This document shows positions 16,379 to 22,998 of a DNA stretch of 64,000 nucleotides, piece by piece. The notes under the pieces were generated by a model that searched no databases, was not told the DNA's origin, and saw nothing but the letters and a program-made list of their open reading frames with translations. Source of the stretch: Mesorhizobium sp. (GTDB lineage: Bacteria; Pseudomonadota; Alphaproteobacteria; Rhizobiales; Rhizobiaceae); the NCBI GenBank assembly GCA_004017275.1, contig SAKE01000023.1, forward strand, positions 23,767 through 87,766, written 5' to 3'. The position numbers and the translations under genes are program-made. Every line of letters starts with the position of its first letter. Position 1 is the first letter of the stretch.

Positions 16379-16600
16379 ATGAACAATCTGTTTTCTGCCC
16401 ATTGGACAAGCACCGGCCGAAGGGCTGATCTACAAGAAAGCGACCCGCTGCATGTGCCGCCCTCCGGCTTCGGCCGGCTGCTTGCGGCAGTTGCCATCAT
16501 CGGCATTGCGGTCAGCTTTCTCGACCATGTTGCTGCCGGCAAGGGCTCAACTGATACCGTGATCGCCTATGGTTCGTCACAGCAAAGGAGCTGGAAATGA
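16379..16600 (+). CDS. Small single-pass membrane protein, unknown
   Basis: 73 residues with one hydrophobic segment (~34-50, LLAAVAIIGIAVSFL) and polar ends. GGAGG lies in good position before the ATG at 16379. The stop overlaps the start of the YCII gene (ATGA), so the two are translationally coupled. No recognisable family. The role may relate to its partner. Confidence 0.65.
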   Translation: MNNLFSAHWTSTGRRADLQESDPLHVPPSGFGRLLAAVAIIGIAVSFLDHVAAGKGSTDTVIAYGSSQQRSWK

Positions 16601-16953
16601 AATATGTCTGTCTGGTCTATGGCGAGGAAAAAGACCTCTATGCCATGACGCCGGAGCGTCTGGCCAAGCTCGATGCGGATTCGATGGCTCATGACCGGTC
16701 ATTGGATCAGCGTGGGATGCTGATCGTCGCGCAGGCGCTCCAATCGGTGACGACGTCGAAGACGGTGCGGCGACGCCAGGGCAAGCGGCTGGTCACCGAC
16801 GGCCCGTTCGCCGAGACCAAGGAGCAGTTGCTCGGCTTCGTCATGATCGAGGCCGACAATCTCGACCAGGCGCTGGAGATCGCTGGCGAGATCCCGCTGG
16901 CCGAAATCGGCACCATCGAGGTGCGGGCGATCTACAACGTGCCGGGGTCATAG
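16597..16953 (+). CDS. YCII-related (DGPF-domain) protein
   Basis: 118 residues. The DGPF-domain hallmark is VTDGPFAETKEQLLGFVMIEA, with N-terminal MKYVCLVYGEE. These small ferredoxin-like-fold proteins often sit next to ECF sigma factors, but none is present here. Chemistry unknown; some YciI relatives show hydrolase or dehydrochlorinase-like activity. Translationally coupled to the preceding small membrane protein. Confidence 0.88.
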   Translation: MKYVCLVYGEEKDLYAMTPERLAKLDADSMAHDRSLDQRGMLIVAQALQSVTTSKTVRRRQGKRLVTDGPFAETKEQLLGFVMIEADNLDQALEIAGEIPLAEIGTIEVRAIYNVPGS

Positions 16954-17091
16954 TCCGCCATGTGCTCCGGCCACTCGGAACCAAGGCGTTCGATTGAGCG
17001 ATCGTCCTGGTTCATTTCGTGCGCAACTTTTGCGTGTTGAAGCAATGCGAGAGTTCTCCTATCGTCGCCGGAATTCTTGGGGGATTTCGAC

Positions 17092-17619
17092 ATGCCTTTC
17101 CTGATTGCTGCACTTGGTGTGCTGGGAGCGGCGGCGTTCTGGTGGTACCGGATGAAGGCCATGAACGAGGCGGCGCGTGACGTTGCCGATGTCATAGGCC
17201 GGGTCCAGGGCTCGGTGCGCCGCAAGAAACTGCGCAAGCAGGCGGCCCTGTCGCCGCTGACGGCGATCGACGATCCGGTGGTGGCTGCCGCGACGCTGAT
17301 TACATCAATCGTCTCCGAGGACGGGCCTGTGCTGCCGCAGCGCGAAGCTGTCATTCGCGCGGTGATTTCCGAGATCGCCGACAAAAAGAAAACCGACGAA
17401 GCGGTGGTCTACGCCAAATGGGCGGCGGCGCAGGTCGACGACACCACGATCGTCATCGACAAGCTGGCGCCGTTCCTGCGCGAACGCCTCGATGTCGCCG
17501 AGCGAAACGATTTGCTGCAGATGGTCAACCGCGTCGCCCAGGGCGGCGAGAAACGCCTCGAAATATCCGACCAGAGGATATTGCGGCTGCGGCAGAAGCT
17601 GGGTTTCGAGGTGAACTAG
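17092..17619 (+). CDS. TerB-like helical protein with N-terminal membrane anchor
   Basis: 175 residues from the ATG at 17092 (GGGGGA upstream; a TTG five codons earlier is less likely). One hydrophobic segment at residues 2-18 is followed by a basic stretch (RRKKLRKQ) and an all-helical domain resembling TerB (VVAAATLITSIVSEDGPVLP, LLQMVNRVAQGG). TerB-like proteins are linked to tellurite and envelope stress, but the function is uncertain. A second TerB-family gene without an anchor lies at 41394-41873. Confidence 0.65.
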   Translation: MPFLIAALGVLGAAAFWWYRMKAMNEAARDVADVIGRVQGSVRRKKLRKQAALSPLTAIDDPVVAAATLITSIVSEDGPVLPQREAVIRAVISEIADKKKTDEAVVYAKWAAAQVDDTTIVIDKLAPFLRERLDVAERNDLLQMVNRVAQGGEKRLEISDQRILRLRQKLGFEVN

Positions 17620-17670
17620 GGTGTGCTGTACAGAGGATTTGACGGGTTGGGTGTCCCCGCGTGACGAACC

Positions 17671-17851
17671 GTCATCCTGGGGGCGGAGCAAGGAGCGAAG
17701 CGACGCAGCGCAGACCCCAGGATCCATGCCGCGACATCAAAGCGGTGCAGCAGTCCAGAATTCTGCTCCGCTGCACCCTCCGGCTGAGGTAACGGCATGG
17801 ATCCCAGGGTCTTCGCGACGGAGCTTCGCTCCTGCTTCGCCCTGGGATGAC
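17671..17851. repeat. Large inverted-repeat element, family D
   Basis: Two ~60-bp arms (17671-17731 and 17793-17851) are imperfect reverse complements, reading from GTCATCCTGG to ATCCATGCCG and back, around a ~60-bp centre. It fills most of the 336-bp gap between the TerB-like gene and the UbiH-type gene. There is no coding capacity. It looks like a MITE-like or RIME-like repeat and is unlike families A and B in sequence. Confidence 0.8.
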
Positions 17852-17955
17852 GACATTGGGGAGGCTTCGGCCAATCTCCATGGTTTGCGAACGCTACAGG
17901 ATGGTATTGATGCCGGCCTGACCTGAATCCCAACACACCCTGCCATGGCGGCGGA

Positions 17956-19218
17956 TCAGATCGCCTCGCCCTTCAACAGCCGCGGCGTGCCGGCGGACAG
18001 TCCCGATGCCTGGCGGATGAAGAATTCCTTCAGGCGCGGCATGCGTTCGACGAGGCCGAGCCCGATGTCGCGGACGGTGCGCAGCGGGCCGATGTCGTTG
18101 GAAAACAGCCGGTTCAGCACATCAGTGGTGACGCCCATCTGCACCGTGTCGAAGCGGCGCCACTGCTGGTAGCGTTCGAGCACGTCGAGCGCGCCGATGT
18201 CCTGGCCGAGCCGGTCGGCCTCGACGATCACCTCGGCAAGCGCGGCGACATCCTTGAAGCCGAGATTGAGGCCCTGGCCGGCGATCGGGTGGATGCCGTG
18301 GGCGGCATCGCCGGCGAGCGCGATGCGGGGTGCTGCGAAGGCACGCGCAAGGGTCAGGCCGAGCGGCCAGGCGCGCGGCTTGTCGGCGACGCGGATTTCG
18401 CCAAGCTTCAGGCCGAAACGCTGTTCGAGTTCGTGCTCGAAGACGAGATCGTCGCCGGCCACCAGCTTCTCGGCATCTTCCGCACGTTCGACCCAGACGA
18501 TCGACGAGCGGTTGGTGCCGTCTTCGCCGGGCTTGAGCGGCAGCGTGGCGAAGGGTCCCGCCGGCAGGAAATGCTCTTCCGCGCGGCCATTGTGCGGGCG
18601 TTCATGCGCTACCGTGCAGACGATGCCGGACTGGCCATACTCCCACTTCACCGTCTTGATGCCGGCCATGTCGCGCAGCTTGGAGTTTACGCCATCGGCG
18701 GCGACCAGCAGCCGCGCCTTCAGCGTCGCACCATCGGCGAGATGCACGGTGATCCCACTGCCGTTGGTCTCGAAACCTTGCACGGCCACACCCTCGATGA
18801 TGTCGATGCCGAGCTTTTCCGCACTGGCCCGCAAGGCGCCGTTCAGCACCTTGTTGGCGACCATATGCGCAAAGGGCTCGCCCGGCGCCACTTCGCCGTC
18901 GAAGGTGAGGAACACCGGACGCACCGGATCGGAGGTGCGCGAATCCGTGATGATCATCTCGGTGATCGCCTGCGCCTGCGGCGCGATCTCGGCCCAGACG
19001 CCGAGCTGGTCGAGCATGCGGCAGGCGGCGGCGGCAATGGCCGAAGCGCGGCCATCCCTCTGCCAGACGCCAGCGGGTGCCGCATCGACGAGTGCTACGG
19101 CGAGACCCGGGCGCGCCCGCTTCAGCGACACGGCGGTGGCCAAGCCGACATAGCCGGCGCCGGCGACCAGAACATCGAGCCCGGATCTGGGTTTCGCGTC
19201 CGCCTTGCGTTCCATCAT
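17956..19218 (-). CDS. UbiH/UbiF/COQ6-family FAD-dependent monooxygenase
   Basis: 420 residues. A flavoprotein hydroxylase of the ubiquinone-biosynthesis type: N-terminal FAD motif VLVAGAGYVGLATAVSLKRA, middle RLLVAADGVNSKLRDMAG, and the C-terminal ubiH/COQ6 signature GDAAHGIHPIAGQGLNLGFKD. It probably adds a ring hydroxyl to the ubiquinone precursor with O2 and NADPH; the position (C5 versus C6) is not decidable. The start at 19218 has AAGGAG six bases upstream. The frame is open far into the divergent tesB gene, but that extension is a shadow. Confidence 0.92.
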   Translation of the reverse strand: MMERKADAKPRSGLDVLVAGAGYVGLATAVSLKRARPGLAVALVDAAPAGVWQRDGRASAIAAAACRMLDQLGVWAEIAPQAQAITEMIITDSRTSDPVRPVFLTFDGEVAPGEPFAHMVANKVLNGALRASAEKLGIDIIEGVAVQGFETNGSGITVHLADGATLKARLLVAADGVNSKLRDMAGIKTVKWEYGQSGIVCTVAHERPHNGRAEEHFLPAGPFATLPLKPGEDGTNRSSIVWVERAEDAEKLVAGDDLVFEHELEQRFGLKLGEIRVADKPRAWPLGLTLARAFAAPRIALAGDAAHGIHPIAGQGLNLGFKDVAALAEVIVEADRLGQDIGALDVLERYQQWRRFDTVQMGVTTDVLNRLFSNDIGPLRTVRDIGLGLVERMPRLKEFFIRQASGLSAGTPRLLKGEAI

Positions 19219-19314
19219 CTTCGCTCCTTGCACGCCAGCCGGGTCTTCAACCCTTGACTGCCTGTCCGTCCTGTCGGAAACCGCCATAACACTTCTGCGG
19301 CGAGGGCGCGAAAT

Positions 19315-20190
19315 ATGACGGCAGCCATGGACGAGCTTCTCGGCATTCTCGACCTCGAGAAGCTGGAACACAATCTGTATCGTGGTCGCAGCCCCCTGCT
19401 CGACTGGCAGCGCGTCTTCGGCGGCCAGACCATCGCCCAGGCGCTGGTAGCCGCGCAACGGACCGTCGATCCCGATCGCCATGTGCATTCGCTGCACGGC
19501 TATTTCATGCGGCCCGGCGACACCAAGGTGCCGATCGTCTACGAGGTCGACCGCATCCGCGACGGCGGCTCCTTCACCACGCGCCGCGTGGTGGCGATTC
19601 AGCACGGCCAGGCGATCTTTTCGCTGGAAGCCTCGTTCCATCAGGCCGAGGTCGGTCTCGAGCACCAGGTTCCGATGCCGCAGGACGTTCCGGGGCCGGA
19701 CACATTGCTGTCGCAGCGCGAATTGCTGGGCAAATTCGGCGAGGCGGTGCCCGACGGCATCAAACGCTACTGGGAGCGCGACCGGCCGATCGAGATGAAG
19801 CCGGTGATGCTGAAACATTATACAAGCCGCGAAAAGCTGGAGCCGGAGCAGAACATCTGGATCCGCACCACCGGTCCGGTGCCGGCGAACCGCGCCATCC
19901 AGGCGGCGGTGCTTGCCTATCTCTCGGACATGACGCTGCTCGATACATCGACCTTCGCGCATGGCCGCGCCATTTTCGATCGCGATATCCAGGCGGCGAG
20001 CCTCGACCATGCCATGTGGTTCCACCGCAGCCATGCACTCGACGACTGGATGCTCTACACACAGGACAGCCCGTCGACGCAAGGATCGCGCGGCTTCACG
20101 CGCGGCTCGCTGTTTGCCCGCGACGGCACGCTGATCGCTTCGGTTGCACAGGAAGGGCTGATCCGCCTCAAGCGATCGCCTGCAGAGTAG
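19315..20190 (+). CDS. tesB: Acyl-CoA thioesterase II
   Basis: 291 residues, standard TesB length. Double-hotdog enzyme that hydrolyses medium and long acyl-CoAs to free fatty acid and CoA. Motifs: VFGGQTIAQALVAAQRTVD, SLHGYFMRPGDTKVPIVYEV, and the C-terminal HRSHALDDWMLYTQDSP and GFTRGSLFARDGTLIASVAQ. It is divergent from the UbiH-type gene across 96 bp. Confidence 0.94.
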   Translation: MTAAMDELLGILDLEKLEHNLYRGRSPLLDWQRVFGGQTIAQALVAAQRTVDPDRHVHSLHGYFMRPGDTKVPIVYEVDRIRDGGSFTTRRVVAIQHGQAIFSLEASFHQAEVGLEHQVPMPQDVPGPDTLLSQRELLGKFGEAVPDGIKRYWERDRPIEMKPVMLKHYTSREKLEPEQNIWIRTTGPVPANRAIQAAVLAYLSDMTLLDTSTFAHGRAIFDRDIQAASLDHAMWFHRSHALDDWMLYTQDSPSTQGSRGFTRGSLFARDGTLIASVAQEGLIRLKRSPAE

Positions 20191-20307
20191 GCATTTTGCG
20201 AAAATTGCCTAATTTTTAAGCAGGCACATCGCCGCAGCTGTAAGCAGGTTGCGTAGAGGCACTCCCCAATCTCTTTGTTTACAACGGGTTAACACCCTGC
20301 TTCGGCA

Positions 20308-20325
20308 CTTGGCACGGAGCTTGAA
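20308..20325 (+). promoter_or_regulatory. Sigma-54 (RpoN) type promoter of glnK-amtB
   Basis: TGGCACG (20310-20316), four bases, TTGA (20321-20324) matches the -24/-12 consensus TGGCACG-N4-TTGC except for A in place of the last C. It is ~83 bp before the glnK start. glnK-amtB is a classic NtrC/RpoN-controlled operon, so nitrogen limitation should activate it. No clear NtrC site was identified by eye. Confidence 0.72.
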
Positions 20326-20407
20326 TCCTGGTGGGCACTCTCCGGCTCTTTGGGATCGGTGAAGGTGTGCAAACGCGGGGGACCGCAACAGCAAAGGGTG
20401 AAACCTT

Positions 20408-20746
20408 ATGAAAATCGTGATGGCAATCATCAAGCCGTTCAAGCTCGACGAGGTACGCGAAGCGCTTACCGCCGTCGGCATCCAGGGCCTGACCGTCACC
20501 GAAGTCAAAGGCTACGGGCGTCAGAAAGGGCATACGGAAATCTATCGCGGGGCGGAATACGCGGTCAGCTTCCTGCCGAAGATCAAGATTGAAGTCGCGG
20601 TCAGTGCCGACATGGTCGACAAGGCCGTTGAAGCCATCACCGCCGCCGCCAAGACCGGCCAGATCGGCGACGGCAAGATCTTCGTTTTCGGCATCGATCA
20701 GGCGGTACGCATCCGCACCGGCGAAACAGACACCGACGCGCTCTGA
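20408..20746 (+). CDS. glnK: PII signal-transduction protein GlnK
   Basis: 112 residues, standard PII length. It senses 2-oxoglutarate, ATP/ADP and uridylylation state, and reversibly blocks AmtB. The T-loop with the uridylylated Tyr51 is intact (GHTEIYRGAEYAVSFLPK), and the C-terminal nucleotide-binding segment IGDGKIFVFGIDQAVRIRTGE matches the second PII signature. Linkage to amtB makes this GlnK rather than GlnB. Confidence 0.96.
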   Translation: MKIVMAIIKPFKLDEVREALTAVGIQGLTVTEVKGYGRQKGHTEIYRGAEYAVSFLPKIKIEVAVSADMVDKAVEAITAAAKTGQIGDGKIFVFGIDQAVRIRTGETDTDAL

Positions 20747-20777
20747 GCGGCGAACACGTATTCCAATGGAGAGTTCA

Positions 20778-22199
20778 ATGAATATTCCTTCCACCTTGAA
20801 GTCAGTGGCGCGCTCCGCGTTGCTGGGCTCGTTCGCACTCGGAGCATTGGGCACGGTCGCCGCATTCGCCCAGGAAGCGGCTCCCGCCGCGGCCGCAGCA
20901 GCGCCAGCTTTCACCGTCGACAAGGGCGACACCACGTGGATGATGATTTCCACCGTTCTGGTGCTGTTGATGACGGTTCCCGGTCTTGCGCTTTTCTACG
21001 GCGGCCTGGTTCGCAGCAAGAACATGCTGTCGGTGCTGATGCAGGTTTTCACCATCACCAGCGTGGTCATGATCATCTGGGTTTTCTACGGCTACAGCCT
21101 CGCCTTCACCCCGGGCAACGCCTTCGTCGGCGGCCTTTCCAAGATGTTTCTCTCCGGTGTCGATGTGACGACGCTGTCGGAAACCTTTACCAAGGGTGTC
21201 GCCATTCCTGAGCTGGTGTTCGTCGTCTTCCAGATGACCTTCGCCTGCATCACGCCGGCCCTGATCGTCGGCGCCTTCGCCGAACGCGTCAAATTTTCCG
21301 CTTTGATCCTGTTCGTCATCCTGTGGGTCACGTTCATCTACTTCCCGATCGCGCACATGGTCTGGTTCTGGGGCGGCCCGAGCGCTTACACAGATCCGAC
21401 CGGCCTCATCTTCAGCTTCGGCGCCATCGACTTCGCCGGCGGCACGGTCGTTCATATCAATGCGGGCATAGCCGGCCTCGTCGGCGCGCTCATGATCGGC
21501 AAGCGCAACGGCTACAAGAAGGATCTCATGGCGCCGCACTCGATGACGCTGACCATGGTCGGTGCTTCGTTGCTGTGGGTCGGCTGGTTTGGCTTCAACG
21601 CCGGTTCGAACCTTGAAGCGAACGCCTATGCGGTGCTGGCCATGATCAACACCTTCGTCGCCACGGCGGCGGCGGCGGTCACCTGGATCGTGCTTGAATC
21701 GCTGTTGCGTGGCAAAGCCTCCATGCTTGGTGCTGTTTCGGGCGCGGTGACCGGCCTCGTCGCCGTCACACCCGCTGCCGGCTTTGCCGGCCCGATGGGC
21801 GCCATCGTGCTCGGCATCGTCGCCACTTTCGTTTGCTACTTCTTCGTCTCCGTAGTGAAGAATGCGTTCAACTACGACGACAGCCTTGATGTCTTCGGCG
21901 TCCACTGCATCGGCGGCATCATCGGCGCACTCGGCACAGGCATCCTGGTCAATCCGGCCCTCGGTGGCGCCGGCATCGTCGACTATTCGACGGCCAACTT
22001 TGCTGCCGGCTATGCCGGCACGGCCACCCAGCTCCTGGCGCAGGCCAAGGGTGTCCTGGTGACCCTCCTATGGTCGGGTATCGGCAGCGCCATCCTCTAC
22101 AAGATCGTGGACATGATCATCGGCCTGCGTCCGACGGCCGACGCAGAGCGCGAAGGCCTCGACCTCACCTCGCATGGCGAAGCGGCCTATCACTCATAA
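20778..22199 (+). CDS. amtB: Ammonium transporter
   Basis: 473 residues from the ATG at 20778. A cleavable signal (to about AAFAQE) is followed by ~11 transmembrane helices, the Amt topology. Family motifs: GLALFYGGLVRSKN, VWFWGGP, DFAGGTVVHINAGIAGLVGA, WVGWFGFNAGSNLEAN and DVFGVHCIGGIIGALGTGI; the HIN and VHC histidines are the twin pore histidines. It takes up ammonium and is gated by GlnK, whose gene ends 31 bp upstream. An ATG four codons earlier (20766) is a possible alternative start. Confidence 0.96.
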   Translation: MNIPSTLKSVARSALLGSFALGALGTVAAFAQEAAPAAAAAAPAFTVDKGDTTWMMISTVLVLLMTVPGLALFYGGLVRSKNMLSVLMQVFTITSVVMIIWVFYGYSLAFTPGNAFVGGLSKMFLSGVDVTTLSETFTKGVAIPELVFVVFQMTFACITPALIVGAFAERVKFSALILFVILWVTFIYFPIAHMVWFWGGPSAYTDPTGLIFSFGAIDFAGGTVVHINAGIAGLVGALMIGKRNGYKKDLMAPHSMTLTMVGASLLWVGWFGFNAGSNLEANAYAVLAMINTFVATAAAAVTWIVLESLLRGKASMLGAVSGAVTGLVAVTPAAGFAGPMGAIVLGIVATFVCYFFVSVVKNAFNYDDSLDVFGVHCIGGIIGALGTGILVNPALGGAGIVDYSTANFAAGYAGTATQLLAQAKGVLVTLLWSGIGSAILYKIVDMIIGLRPTADAEREGLDLTSHGEAAYHS

Positions 22200-22276
22200 G
22201 CCCTATGCGAGGCGGCCTCGGCCGCCCCGCATTCTCCTATCCCGTCGTGACACTCCCGAAAGGAGTTCACGCATTG

Positions 22277-22306
22277 AGGCCCGGATCACCTCCGGGCCTC
22301 CTTTTT
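22277..22306 (+). terminator. Intrinsic terminator after amtB
   Basis: 9-bp perfect stem AGGCCCGGA / TCCGGGCCT around a 5-base loop, followed by CC and TTTTT, ~80 bp after the amtB stop. Confidence 0.9.
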
Positions 22307-22455
22307 GGCAAACCGTTCCGGCAATGCCGGACTTCGCGCAATCACGTTCGCGTGATCGGGATTTTTGAGGAAACATCGACCACATCGGTTCCGAACTGTG
22401 GGGAGCGGTCGTCGTTCTGACGCTCGTGCCAAACAACAGGGGAGGAAACCGTCTT

Positions 22456-22731
22456 ATGAACCTCAGGAATATCTGCCTCGGAGCGCTTGCTCTTGCCATG
22501 GTCAGCGGCACGGCATTTGCCGGCGCTCTGGACGAGCCTGACAACATGGCGCCCTTCTTCACGGATTCCAGCATGAAAACCATGAAGCCGATGGCGGACT
22601 TCAAGACAGCCTTCATGGCCATGCCGATGGAAAAGCAGGAAGCGATGAAGAAGGAATGCCAGGATGCGGCGATGAGCAAGCCGCATGCGGAATTCTGCGC
22701 CAATGTGCAGGCGCTCGGCGGCGCCAACTGA
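22456..22731 (+). CDS. Small methionine-rich periplasmic protein, unknown
   Basis: 91 residues from the ATG at 22456 (GGGGAGGAAA upstream). Sec signal peptide to about GTAFA. The mature part is rich in Met and Lys (SSMKTMKPMADFKTAFMAMP) and has two Cys (KKECQDAAM, AEFCANV) that could form a disulfide or bind metal. I recognise no family. It has its own terminator and lies between amtB and ftsK. Confidence 0.75.
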   Translation: MNLRNICLGALALAMVSGTAFAGALDEPDNMAPFFTDSSMKTMKPMADFKTAFMAMPMEKQEAMKKECQDAAMSKPHAEFCANVQALGGAN

Positions 22732-22739
22732 TTTGCCGC

Positions 22740-22763
22740 GATCGGGCCGAGGCCTGATCTTTT
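22740..22763 (+). terminator. Intrinsic terminator of the small periplasmic protein gene
   Basis: 9-bp stem GATCGGGCC / GGCCTGATC with one G-T wobble, two-base loop as drawn, then TTTT. It starts 9 bp after the stop codon. Confidence 0.8.
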
Positions 22764-22903
22764 GTTGCCGACAACGATGGTGGGCATACAGGCCCGCCAT
22801 TGTTTCGTCCTGCGACAGCGCTGTCACCTTCTGGGTCGCTGTTCTCTGACGGCAAGCGGCTCAACCGGTGGTAACGAGGTTTGATCGTCTCAACCCCTTA
22901 TAG

Positions 22904-22919
22904 TTAATGCGCCCTTAAC
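22904..22919. promoter_or_regulatory. CtrA-type box upstream of ftsK
   Basis: TTAA (22904-22907), seven bases, TTAAC (22915-22919): an exact match to the alphaproteobacterial CtrA site TTAA-N7-TTAAC, 80 bp before the ftsK ATG. CtrA is the cell-cycle master regulator, so control of a division translocase by it is plausible. Confidence 0.65.
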
Positions 22920-22998
22920 CTTCCCGCCGATAGTCTCAGACCCGAATCTGCCGGAGTGCGCCATGCACCCGGCTAGTCCATGACAGACGGGGAAGAGC

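Noticed and set aside
17956..20082. 708-codon frame suggesting a long UbiH-type protein
   Set aside because: The N-terminal ~290 codons are antisense to tesB. The ATG at 19218 with AAGGAG gives the conserved start.
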